A stretch of DNA of 43,332 nt, from assembly GCF_010994035.1 (NCBI RefSeq), contig NZ_WIXN01000028.1, positions 1 to 43,332 of the forward strand. Direction: 5' to 3'. Position numbers and translations under genes: made by a program. This DNA comes from Virgibacillus aidingensis. GTDB lineage: Bacteria > Bacillota > Bacilli > Bacillales > Amphibacillaceae. Below the pieces are notes generated by a model. The model made no database searches, was not told where the DNA came from, and was given only the letters and a program-made list of their open reading frames with translations. Positions 17,774-24,705 of the stretch are shown piece after piece. Numbering within the stretch: the first letter of the stretch is position 1; each line of letters starts with the position of its first letter.

Positions 17774-18189
17774 AGTAACACCTCTTTATGTTGATCAATT
17801 TATCTTTATTTTCTCTCCCAAATCGTGATTATAATCGCATACCCAATAGCCCTTGTCAAATAAATCTCATGCGAAGGTAATTGTTTAAACTGCTTCAACG
17901 ATTTTTCAACTGCACAGGTTAAGCTGGTCATGTTGTAACTCTAAAGTACCAGACAAAATAAGGAGAATTCACAAGCATTTTTTACAATAAAAGAATAAAC
18001 AGGGATAATGTACCCGTTGTAATTTGTCGATTATTATCAAATAATGTCAAAAACACCACTTTCCTACTAAACATAAAATTGAGTATTTATCCCGATTCAC
18101 TGTTTGAAATTTTTTGATAATCTGGGTAATGAGAGTCAGGAACGAAATTTTACTAGGTGCAAATTCTTAAGACGAAAGGATAGGTGGTA
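17774..18189. other. Intergenic region upstream of the secreted-protein operon
   Basis: About 415 AT-rich bases between divergent genes. I see no gene and no strong promoter pair. GTTTGA at 18102 with GGGTAA at 18124 resembles a sigma-B promoter, but the 16-base spacer is too long. The ribosome binding site of the next gene is GAAAGGAT at 18174-18181. The operon promoter must lie here but cannot be pointed to. Confidence 0.4.
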
Positions 18190-18606
18190 GTGAAAAAAAT
18201 ATGGACTTCTATAATCGTAATATTAATATTAATCCTTATGCTGCCTGCAACAATTTATGTACAAGCTCATAAAAGCAACTTTCCGGTAAGTGACTATTTG
18301 GGATTTGTCAATCAGTTACTGATGGAAAAACAGGAAGAGGCTGAACAAACCTGGGCTGTTAAAATGCAGGAATCCGCTGATACAACTAAAGAACAATTAA
18401 TGGAATTTTACCTGGACAAGCTGTCCGGAGCAAAGAAAAATGTGGAACAGCATCGGCAGGATTATCTTTTGCAGCTGGAAGATACGGTGAAAGTGTTGAA
18501 GCAAAGAGACTTTAAGGAATACGAGGAGAAAAAAACGGAAGAAGTGCGGAATGAAATAGAAATAGATGCAGAGAGTTACCTGGAAAAAATAATATCAGAA
18601 AAATAA
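18190..18606 (+). CDS. Secreted coiled-coil protein, first gene of the signal peptidase operon
   Basis: An unrecognised 138-residue protein. Residues 1-25 form a signal peptide (MKKIW, a long Ile/Leu core, then a VQA cleavage site). The rest is almost wholly helical and charged, with heptad-like spacing: NQLLMEKQEEAEQTWAVKM, then TTKEQLMEFYLDKLSGAKKN, then repeated E/K runs to the C-terminus. There are no cysteines, no lipobox and no sorting signal. GTG at 18190 is chosen because GAAAGGAT lies eight bases upstream. A GTG at 18184 is too close to it. It is followed after 22 bases by a second secreted coiled-coil gene, then a third, then a signal peptidase gene, all on one strand. Confidence 0.78.
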   Translation: MKKIWTSIIVILILILMLPATIYVQAHKSNFPVSDYLGFVNQLLMEKQEEAEQTWAVKMQESADTTKEQLMEFYLDKLSGAKKNVEQHRQDYLLQLEDTVKVLKQRDFKEYEEKKTEEVRNEIEIDAESYLEKIISEK

Positions 18607-18628
18607 AAATGCGAGGGAGTCGATGAAT

Positions 18629-19402
18629 ATGAAGTTTGGATTAAAGGGAAAAATTGCGGCAGGGATAGTAGTGGCAGGCGTTGTATCAAGCTCAAGTTTT
18701 GCTTTTGCGAATACGGATGCGGGTGAAAATTTAAAGGCATGGTATGATGGTATGTTCGGTCAATCGGTGGAAACAATGGAAGGAGATACTTCGGAATATA
18801 TTGAAGACCAATTGCCCGGGTTAAACGAAGAGTATGAAGCGTTGAAGGAGCAGTCAGGAGTGGATATTGATTTAACGCGAGAATTGGAGACCGGAGAATC
18901 CGCAGAAGAGATTCTAGCAGCCAAGATGAATCATATCGAAGCACTGGAGGATAAGCAGCAGGAGATACTGGGAAATATTGGAGCCCAATATTATGATGTT
19001 TTTCTGGACGGATATTTTCAAATTCAAACACTGCAGCAGGAAGGTCTTGATTACGCAGCAAATGATCTGACCGCGTTCACAGGAGATGCTGGGGATGCTG
19101 CGGTTGCACAAATGACGGATGACTTAAATACTGCTCGTGATACAGCAGTAGATGAGTTGGAGGAAGCAATCCAAAATGCACAGGAAGAATTGGCAGCAGA
19201 AATTGATAGTCAGGAAGAAATTACAACCCGTAATTTAAGAAATCAAGTTGATTTTCACATTGAAGACTTACGCGGGGAAGTAGAGACGCTTTTAGAAGGA
19301 CTTGTGGAAGAACAGAAAAACATCATCATTGCTGCTGCACAAGACCTTGAAGATGATGCAATCCAGGCTTTGGATGATGCTGCAGGCGGAATCAATGACT
19401 AA
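18629..19402 (+). CDS. Secreted acidic coiled-coil protein, second gene of the signal peptidase operon
   Basis: An unrecognised 257-residue secreted protein. The signal peptide runs MKFGLKGKIAAGIVVAGVVS to SSFAFA, with cleavage likely before NTDAGENLKAWYDGMFG. That mature N-terminus resembles the third protein's DQNIGGMLTEWFDRK, both with a small polar start, a leucine and W-aromatic-D. The remainder is a very acidic helix-rich chain (EIDSQEEITTRNLRNQVDF, ending LDDAAGGIND) without cysteine. Helical stretches at about 95-125 and 165-255 look like coiled coils. The ATG at 18629 sits nine bases after AGGGAG; an ATG at 18623 is only three bases after it. A structural or filament-like surface role is an inference from composition and context. 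Confidence 0.78.
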   Translation: MKFGLKGKIAAGIVVAGVVSSSSFAFANTDAGENLKAWYDGMFGQSVETMEGDTSEYIEDQLPGLNEEYEALKEQSGVDIDLTRELETGESAEEILAAKMNHIEALEDKQQEILGNIGAQYYDVFLDGYFQIQTLQQEGLDYAANDLTAFTGDAGDAAVAQMTDDLNTARDTAVDELEEAIQNAQEELAAEIDSQEEITTRNLRNQVDFHIEDLRGEVETLLEGLVEEQKNIIIAAAQDLEDDAIQALDDAAGGIND

Positions 19403-19431
19403 TTAACGAGTCAGGACAGCTGGAAACAGCG

Positions 19432-19456
19432 GGTTCCCTCCAATGTGGGGGGAACC
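19432..19456 (+). other. Intercistronic hairpin between secreted-protein genes 2 and 3
   Basis: GGTTCCCTCC pairs with GGGGGGAACC (one G-U) around a five-base loop, followed by only AATTTTAGGAG, which already contains the next ribosome binding site. It may be a leaky terminator or a processing and stability element that sets unequal amounts of the gene products. Confidence 0.65.
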
Positions 19457-19476
19457 AATTTTAGGAGCTGATTAAC

Positions 19477-20019
19477 GTGAAGCCAACATGGCGAAAAGTA
19501 ATAATAGGAGTGCTTATTGTAATAACGGCTGCAGGCAGCAGCATGACAATTGCTTTTGCCGATCAGAATATTGGCGGCATGCTGACGGAATGGTTTGACC
19601 GGAAAACAGAAGCATCGCTAGAAGAAATAGATGATGCAATTTCAGCGGAACAGGAAAAACAGACAGCAAGACTAAAAGAGGAACTCAGACTTGCGATTGA
19701 AGAAACAGAGCAGGAAATGAAGAAGTTTGTGGAAGCAGAAAAGGACAGCCGGGTGAAAGAAATCAGACAATATGCCGATGATTTAATGGGAAAAATTGAA
19801 GTGGATGAATCGGAAATAAAAGAAGCCAAAATGCAGGAATTAGATAAAATACTAAATGAAGCGAAGACGAAAATGGATCAGGTGCTGGAGGATAAAGAAG
19901 GGGCAAATGAAGAGGTAACCAAAAAAGATCAAATGAGTAAAGAGGAAGAAGGGCAAATTGCTGAAATAGAAGCAGATAAAAGCGGGACAGAAGAACACAA
20001 GGGGCAAACGGATGAATAG
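19477..20019 (+). CDS. Secreted coiled-coil protein, third gene of the signal peptidase operon
   Basis: An unrecognised 180-residue protein. The signal peptide is MKPTWRKVIIGVLIVITAAG to TIAFA, and the mature protein probably begins DQNIGGMLTEWFDRKTEASL. The body (about residues 45-150) is continuous charged helix with heptad-like hydrophobic spacing (AISAEQEKQTARLKEEL, EETEQEMKKFVEAEKDSR, ELDKILNEAKTKMDQVLED). The tail is low-complexity and rich in E, K, D and G. It has no cysteines and no anchor. GTG at 19477 follows TAGGAG by eight bases. Its last eight bases overlap the start of the signal peptidase gene, so the two are translationally coupled. This is the strongest argument that the peptidase serves this set. 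Confidence 0.78.
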   Translation: MKPTWRKVIIGVLIVITAAGSSMTIAFADQNIGGMLTEWFDRKTEASLEEIDDAISAEQEKQTARLKEELRLAIEETEQEMKKFVEAEKDSRVKEIRQYADDLMGKIEVDESEIKEAKMQELDKILNEAKTKMDQVLEDKEGANEEVTKKDQMSKEEEGQIAEIEADKSGTEEHKGQTDE

Positions 20020-20572
20020 TAGTACACCTAAGAAAAAAGCAGGCACATACCACGCTGAAAACAGTACGAATACTACAAAATCCAGCAAATCCGGCTTGAT
20101 GAGCTGGGTTATTTTCATTATTTTCCTTTTATGCATTATTATATTTTTCAGGTACATAGTTCAATTTACAGTGGTTTCCGGAAACTCCATGAATCCCACG
20201 CTGGAAGATAGAGATATTTTATTCACAAGCAGTTTATATTATGAGGTGGACAGGTACGATGTGATAATTTATCGGGATATCAGCGGGTACGATGTGATTA
20301 AACGGGTGATTGGCATGCCAAACGAAGCGGTTGAAATCAGGGAGGGGACGGTTTTTATTGATAGGTCTCCCATAGAGGAAAACTACACGGAGGGCAGCGC
20401 GAATGAGATGGCTGAAGTAACTGTGGCTGAGGGCAGCTATTTTGTCATCGGTGACAACAGAAATCCGGGCGCAAGCCTTGACAGCAGAAACAGTGATGTC
20501 GGCGTGATCACAGAGAGCCGGATTAAAGGAAAAGCCGTGTTTTCGGTATTTCCACCCGGAAAAATAGAATAA
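20012..20572 (+). CDS. Type I signal peptidase
   Basis: A 186-residue membrane-bound signal peptidase of the bacterial Ser/Lys type. A polar N-terminus of about 30 residues precedes one membrane segment (about 31-50). The catalytic serine is Ser59 in SGNSMNPTL and the general-base lysine is Lys97 in DVIKRVIG. The conserved GDNR is at about residue 150, then SLDSRNSDVG. It is therefore the SipS/SipT class, not the Ser/His SipW class that processes TasA. The start overlaps the upstream secreted-protein gene and has AAGGGG eight to nine bases before it. The sequence departs from housekeeping copies in the usually DxxDSR-like segment (GASLDSR). Dedicated processing of the upstream proteins is inferred from linkage. 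Confidence 0.93.
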   Translation: MNSSTPKKKAGTYHAENSTNTTKSSKSGLMSWVIFIIFLLCIIIFFRYIVQFTVVSGNSMNPTLEDRDILFTSSLYYEVDRYDVIIYRDISGYDVIKRVIGMPNEAVEIREGTVFIDRSPIEENYTEGSANEMAEVTVAEGSYFVIGDNRNPGASLDSRNSDVGVITESRIKGKAVFSVFPPGKIE

Positions 20573-20587
20573 TAGTATTACGATTTG

Positions 20588-20622
20588 CTGCCGGCTTTGT
20601 ATTATACAGAGCCGGCAGTTTT
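20588..20622 (+). terminator. Terminator of the secreted coiled-coil/signal peptidase operon
   Basis: CTGCCGGCT and AGCCGGCAG form a perfect outer stem, extended inward by TTGT with ACAG, followed by TTTTGCTG. Confidence 0.85.
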
Positions 20623-20643
20623 GCTGTCCGGGAAACTCTGTTG

Positions 20644-20672
20644 CTGACAGTCTCCAATCAATCTACTATAAT
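20644..20672 (+). promoter_or_regulatory. Sigma-A-type promoter of the pxpBAC operon
   Basis: CTGACA (20644-20649, five of six) and a perfect TATAAT (20667-20672) are separated by 17 bases, 24 bases before the start codon at 20696. Confidence 0.75.
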
Positions 20673-20695
20673 TATGTAAAAGGCTGGTGATTGCT

Positions 20696-21427
20696 GTGGT
20701 TCGAATAGAACCTTATGGGGATTCCGGGCTTCGTATCCAGTTTGGGGAGGATATTTCCAAAGAAATAAATGAAACAATACGCTGTTTTTGCCTTCTGCTG
20801 GAGGAGAAAAAAATTCCCGGGGTAATAGAATGGATACCGACCTATACTGCCGTATCCATTATATATGACCCACTTATTCTTTTTTATGATGACTTGAAAA
20901 TTCGGATGAAGCAGTTACTTTCAGTGTTGAAAGAAATGGAGCTTCCTCCTGCCAAAATAACGGAGATACCTGTACTCTATGGGGGAGAATACGGGCCGGA
21001 TCTTTCCCTGGTGGCAGAAAAAAACAAGCTTATTGAGCGGGAAGTGATAGACCTGCACACTTCAAAAGATTACCTGATTTATATGATGGGATTTATTCCC
21101 GGTTTCACGTATTTAGGCGGAATGTCTGAAAAAATTGCCATCGAAAGAAAATCCAACCCGCGGGCGGAGATTTCTGCAGGATCTGTAGGAATCGCCGGAA
21201 AACAGACAGGGATTTATCCGGTGAATTCACCGGGAGGGTGGCAAATCATCGGGAAAACACCCGTGAAGTTATATGATGAAAATAAGAAATCTCCTATTTT
21301 GCTGGAGGCAGGCAATTATATCCGGTTTGTACCGATTAAAGAGAAAGAATTTGCAGATATAGAACAGCAAATAAAAGCGGGGAATTATATGCCCCGTACA
21401 AAAACAATGGCGGAAGGGATGGAATGA
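20696..21427 (+). CDS. pxpB: 5-oxoprolinase subunit PxpB (KipI family)
   Basis: PxpB is one of three subunits of the ATP-dependent prokaryotic 5-oxoprolinase, which opens 5-oxoproline (pyroglutamate) to glutamate. The 243-residue protein shows VRIEPYGDSGLRIQFG at the N-terminus, the MMGFIPGFTYLGGM motif (about residues 137-150) and NSPGGWQIIGKTPVKLYD (about 181-198), all typical of KipI/PxpB. GTG at 20696 is preferred because GGTGA lies five bases upstream. The GTG at 20687 is only three bases from AAAGG. It is first of a tight three-gene operon: the pxpA start comes one base after this stop. Confidence 0.94.
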   Translation: MVRIEPYGDSGLRIQFGEDISKEINETIRCFCLLLEEKKIPGVIEWIPTYTAVSIIYDPLILFYDDLKIRMKQLLSVLKEMELPPAKITEIPVLYGGEYGPDLSLVAEKNKLIEREVIDLHTSKDYLIYMMGFIPGFTYLGGMSEKIAIERKSNPRAEISAGSVGIAGKQTGIYPVNSPGGWQIIGKTPVKLYDENKKSPILLEAGNYIRFVPIKEKEFADIEQQIKAGNYMPRTKTMAEGME

Positions 21428-21428
21428 T

Positions 21429-22193
21429 GTGAAGCATCAAGTGGATTTGAACAGTGATTTGGGAGAAAGTTTTGGCGCGTATAAAATCGGGCAGGATGAT
21501 TTGATCATGGACTTTATCTCCTCTGCCAACATTGCCTGCGGCTACCATGCCGGGGATCATAATGTGATCGCACATACGGTGAAAGCTGCTTCGGAAAAAA
21601 ATATCGGAATCGGAGCACACCCGGGGCTGCAGGATCTGATCGGTTTCGGCCGGCGTCCTATGGAAATAGATCCGGAAGAAGTATATAATCTCATTTTATA
21701 TCAAATTGGAGCGATCCAAACTTTTGCCCGCACGCATCATAAAAAATTGAATCATGTAAAACCACATGGTGCCTTATATAATATGGCCTCAAAAGATGCA
21801 GAGCTGGCGCAGGCCATAGCAGAAGCGGTATATGCCAGTGATAAAGATCTGGTGCTGTTTGGGCTTGCCGGAAGCGAGCTGGTGAAAAAAGGAGAGCAGG
21901 CTGGATTGAAAACAGCTCAGGAAGTATTTTCAGACCGGACATACCAGCCCGATGGAACATTGACCTCAAGAGCAAAAGAAAATGCTATGATTCATGATGA
22001 AGAAGAAATGTTGTATCGTGTCATTCGTATGGTTAAGGACGGAAAAGTGGAAGCTGCGGATGGTACAGATATAGCAATACAGGCAGACACCATATGTATT
22101 CACGGAGACGGACAGCAGGCACTCCTATTTGCCGAGAAGCTGTTTAAGGAATTGGTGAAAAACGAAATTACAATTAAAAGAGTTGGGGAATAG
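21429..22193 (+). CDS. pxpA: 5-oxoprolinase subunit PxpA (LamB/YcsF family)
   Basis: A 254-residue PxpA subunit of 5-oxoprolinase. The family motifs are clear: VDLNSDLGESFGAYKIG at the N-terminus, SANIACGYHAGDH (about residues 32-44), GIGAHPGLQDLIGFGRR, VKPHGALYN and a late TICIHGDGQQA. These place conserved Asp and His residues in a TIM-like barrel. It starts with GTG at 21429, directly after the pxpB stop, with GGAAGGGATGG upstream. Its stop is adjacent to the pxpC start with no gap. The length equals that of known PxpA proteins (about 245-255). Confidence 0.96.
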   Translation: MKHQVDLNSDLGESFGAYKIGQDDLIMDFISSANIACGYHAGDHNVIAHTVKAASEKNIGIGAHPGLQDLIGFGRRPMEIDPEEVYNLILYQIGAIQTFARTHHKKLNHVKPHGALYNMASKDAELAQAIAEAVYASDKDLVLFGLAGSELVKKGEQAGLKTAQEVFSDRTYQPDGTLTSRAKENAMIHDEEEMLYRVIRMVKDGKVEAADGTDIAIQADTICIHGDGQQALLFAEKLFKELVKNEITIKRVGE

Positions 22194-23147
22194 ATGAATG
22201 AAGCAATGAAAATAATCAAACCCGGTCTGGCCACCTCGGTACAGGATTTGGGGAGAAAAGGATATCAGCAGTACGGTGTCGTTGTCGCTGGGGCAATGGA
22301 TGATTTTGCTTTGCAGGCAGCCAATCTGCTTGTCGGGAACAAGAGGGGGGAGGCTGCGCTTGAAATTGCCCTTATAGGACCGGAAATCATGATGCTTGAA
22401 AATACGGTGGTTGCTATCTGCGGAGCGGATCTTTCACCAAAACTGGATGGAGAAGCCATTTCATGCTGGAAATCCTATTTCGTTGAAAAGGGGCAGAGAT
22501 TATCTTTTGGCAAACCGAATAACGGAGGCTATGCATATTTGGCTGTGGCAGGAGGTTTGAAAACACCGGAAGTGATGGGGAGCAGATCAACGTATGTCAA
22601 AACGGAAATGGGCGGCTACAAAGGCCGTTTTCTAAAAAAAGGCGATTATCTGGAAACAGGCTTTCCTTCCAGCAAGCTAAAACAGCTTTCCGGCAGAAGC
22701 ATTAAAATAACAAAGGCAATGGATTACCAGTCCCGCCGTCATATTCGTGTTGTGCTTGGGCCGGACAGACAGGGATTTACGGAGGAGTCGATTCAGCAAT
22801 TTTTGACATCTCCTTACAAGGTCACCCCGCAATCTGACCGGATGGGATACCGTCTGGATGGGCCGCCCCTTGACGGGGAGGCAGACATTATCTCGGATGC
22901 TGTTTTACCCGGCACTATTCAAGTACCTGCTAACGGGAAGCCGATTGTTTTGCTTGCGGACAGGCAAACTACCGGCGGTTATGCCAGGATTGCTTCAGTT
23001 ATTTCCGTTGATCTCCCATACGTAGCTCAGCAGCGGGCTGGAAATGAATTAAGATTTGCTGCAGTGAGTGTAAGAGAAGCACAACAGCAGTACGTGAAAA
23101 GGGAATTCTTATTGCAGCGATTAAACATGGCGGCCGGGAAGTTTTAA
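22194..23147 (+). CDS. pxpC: 5-oxoprolinase subunit PxpC (KipA family)
   Basis: A 317-residue biotin-dependent carboxylase-like protein, the PxpC subunit. Typical segments are IIKPGLATSVQDLGRKGYQQ-like sequence at residues about 7-26, GAMDDFALQAANLLVGN, YLAVAGGLKTPEVMGSRSTY (about 115-134) and QTTGGYARIASVISVDLP near residue 260. PxpB and PxpC together resemble the two halves of fused allophanate hydrolase-like enzymes. The ATG at 22194 touches the pxpA stop, so translation is coupled. In B. subtilis the homologues were first described as KipI and KipA, a kinase inhibitor and its antagonist. The 5-oxoprolinase role is now the better supported one. Confidence 0.95.
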   Translation: MNEAMKIIKPGLATSVQDLGRKGYQQYGVVVAGAMDDFALQAANLLVGNKRGEAALEIALIGPEIMMLENTVVAICGADLSPKLDGEAISCWKSYFVEKGQRLSFGKPNNGGYAYLAVAGGLKTPEVMGSRSTYVKTEMGGYKGRFLKKGDYLETGFPSSKLKQLSGRSIKITKAMDYQSRRHIRVVLGPDRQGFTEESIQQFLTSPYKVTPQSDRMGYRLDGPPLDGEADIISDAVLPGTIQVPANGKPIVLLADRQTTGGYARIASVISVDLPYVAQQRAGNELRFAAVSVREAQQQYVKREFLLQRLNMAAGKF

Positions 23148-23352
23148 GAGATCCTGCTATGGAATCGTGCAGTATCGCCCGGAGTAATTCGTGCATGAAC
23201 AGGAATAGTTTGATGTAAGCTTTAAACCTCCGGTCAGCAGATCTTTGCGCAGTCTGGTTTATTCTGAATACTGCCCTCTGCAGCTGCCCCGCCCCGGTGG
23301 TTTAAAAAGTATGATAGACTAATAGGTATGATTGTTTATTGGAGATGTCACC

Positions 23353-24249
23353 ATGTATTTGTTCCTGAATGTAATATTACCGATCATTGCCGTATTTGCT
23401 GCCGGCTATATTTTGCAGAAAATACGGCTGCTTGATGTGAAATCCGTTTCTGCTGTATCGATTTACATACTGATGCCTGCCCTTGTGTTTGTTGGTTTAT
23501 ATGATGCAGATTTTGACAGCAGCTATGCAGTTGTTCTTATCTATATGTTCGTTTTGTTTTTCCTGATGGTTTTTCTGAATAAAATTCTTGCCCGTTTGCT
23601 TAAATGGTCTCCTTCTACAGAGAGTGCATCCATTTTATCCACCGGTTTTATGAATTCGGGAAATTATGGACTTCCTGTTGTATTATTCAGCATCGGGGAA
23701 GCTGCCTTGCCAATCGCGGTGTTCATTATGGTTATACAATCGCTGCAAAATAACTTTTTCGGCGTGTATTATGCTTCCCGGAGTACGAACGGCATGAAGC
23801 AGGCTTGGTTCAATGTACTAAAAATGCCAACGACTTATGCGGCTGTTTTAGCAATTATATTTCAGCCATTGGACATACAAGTGCCGGAAGCCATTTTCTC
23901 TACTTTATCTATGGTGGGGGATGCCGGTATTCCGGTTATGATGATTGTGCTGGGGATGCAGCTTGCCTCTATTACTTCCATGAAAATCAATTGGCAGGTC
24001 ATTGCGTCTGCGGTAACTTTAAAAATGGCGGCAGCACCATTATTTGCATTCCTGTTTGTATGGCTGCTCGATGTCGATCCGCTGATTGGTGTTATTTTAA
24101 TCGTTATTTCAGCTATGCCGACCGCTGCAACCACTACAATGTATGCCATTGAATTTGATACAGAACCAGATCTTGTTTCAAGCATTACATTCATTTCCAC
24201 AGCAGTGAGCATCGTGAGCTTAACGATCTTGTTAAACATCGTCACCTGA
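23353..24249 (+). CDS. AEC family transporter
   Basis: A 298-residue polytopic membrane protein of the auxin efflux carrier (AEC/BASS-like) family, with about ten hydrophobic segments in two halves. Recognisable stretches are FAAGYILQKIRLLD near the start, the STGFMNSGNYGLPV helix break (about residues 96-109) and the second-half counterpart MVGDAGIPVMMIVLGMQLA. Bacterial members carry malate, malonate or other organic anions. The start at 23353 follows GGAG by eight bases and replaces an upstream in-frame codon at 23332. It lies 205 bases after pxpC, so it may be a separate unit. A link to 5-oxoproline transport is only a positional suggestion. Confidence 0.88.
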   Translation: MYLFLNVILPIIAVFAAGYILQKIRLLDVKSVSAVSIYILMPALVFVGLYDADFDSSYAVVLIYMFVLFFLMVFLNKILARLLKWSPSTESASILSTGFMNSGNYGLPVVLFSIGEAALPIAVFIMVIQSLQNNFFGVYYASRSTNGMKQAWFNVLKMPTTYAAVLAIIFQPLDIQVPEAIFSTLSMVGDAGIPVMMIVLGMQLASITSMKINWQVIASAVTLKMAAAPLFAFLFVWLLDVDPLIGVILIVISAMPTAATTTMYAIEFDTEPDLVSSITFISTAVSIVSLTILLNIVT

Positions 24250-24326
24250 ATCATGACCATGTTTTCATCCCGTTTTTTCAGGGTATCTATGGATACTACA
24301 ATGTTATCGATGAAAGGATGAGGATG

Positions 24327-24395
24327 ATGCTTCGGACCATATTAATGATTATCGGTGCTATTGTAGTAATTGGCTGGATTATTTCCATGCTTTAA
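24327..24395 (+). CDS. 22-residue single-span membrane peptide
   Basis: A short open frame encodes a 22-residue hydrophobic peptide, MLRTILMIIGAIVVIGWIIS plus Met-Leu. It has one positive charge at residue 3 and one continuous membrane helix. It is preceded by AAAGG at 24313-24318, seven bases from the ATG at 24327 (another ATG is at 24324), and followed 33 bases later by a strong terminator. Such small peptides are common regulators or membrane-complex partners in Bacilli. The good ribosome binding site and terminator argue that it is real, but no function is assignable. Confidence 0.55.
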   Translation: MLRTILMIIGAIVVIGWIISML

Positions 24396-24427
24396 AAATA
24401 TGTTGGAAGCTGACAAAATTGGCGCTG

Positions 24428-24457
24428 AAGGGTTCTTGGCAGTTGGGAACCCTTTTT
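24428..24457 (+). terminator. Terminator after the AEC transporter/small peptide genes
   Basis: AAGGGTTC and GAACCCTT enclose about eleven bases and run into TTTTTATG. Confidence 0.9.
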
Positions 24458-24479
24458 ATGTTTCATTTTAACTGGGAAT

Positions 24480-24575
24480 GCCGAAGTTCACGGCGGAAAA
24501 GCCAAAGTTCACAACGGAAAAGCCAAAGTTCACAGTGAAATCGCCGAAGTTCAAATTTATTTCACCGAAGTTCAC
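24480..24575. repeat. Array A: five 21-bp units with core GCCRAAGTTCAC
   Basis: The 12-base core GCCGAAGTTCAC or GCCAAAGTTCAC (last copies ending CAA or starting ACC) begins at 24480, 24501, 24522, 24543 and 24564, exactly 21 bases apart. The nine bases between cores vary but are A-rich. The same core, period and copy number recur at 30030-30125. The array lies between a terminator and the SDR gene. The translated frame (PKFT-x-EK heptads) lacks a ribosome binding site. Confidence 0.9.
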
Positions 24576-24705
24576 AAATAAACAGTGCTATTTTCACAAA
24601 CAAGCCAATTTTCTCCCGATTTATTTAAAAATAGGTTTAAATTTTGGCATACTTCGCTGTATCGGATAAAATACAGGTAGAAACCATTTGGAAAGGGGCA
24701 GTCAT

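Noticed and set aside
18102-18129. Sigma-B promoter (GTTTGA and GGGTAA) before the secreted-protein operon
   Set aside because: The spacer is 16 bases, longer than the 12-15 usual for sigma-B, and the -35 is imperfect.
20012-20572. SipW-type signal peptidase of a TasA-like locus
   Set aside because: The active site has Ser59 and Lys97 (Ser/Lys class), whereas SipW is Ser/His. The upstream proteins are helical, not TasA-like.
24480-24575. CRISPR array
   Set aside because: Repeat cores of 12 bases and spacers of nine are far too short, spacers are alike, and no cas gene is present.
24478-24669. Open frame with PKFTxEK heptads and, near 29943-30125 on the other strand, VNFGD heptads
   Set aside because: Both arise from the same 21-bp DNA repeat read on opposite strands. 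No ribosome binding site is present and the two frames differ, so the repeat is best seen as DNA-level.
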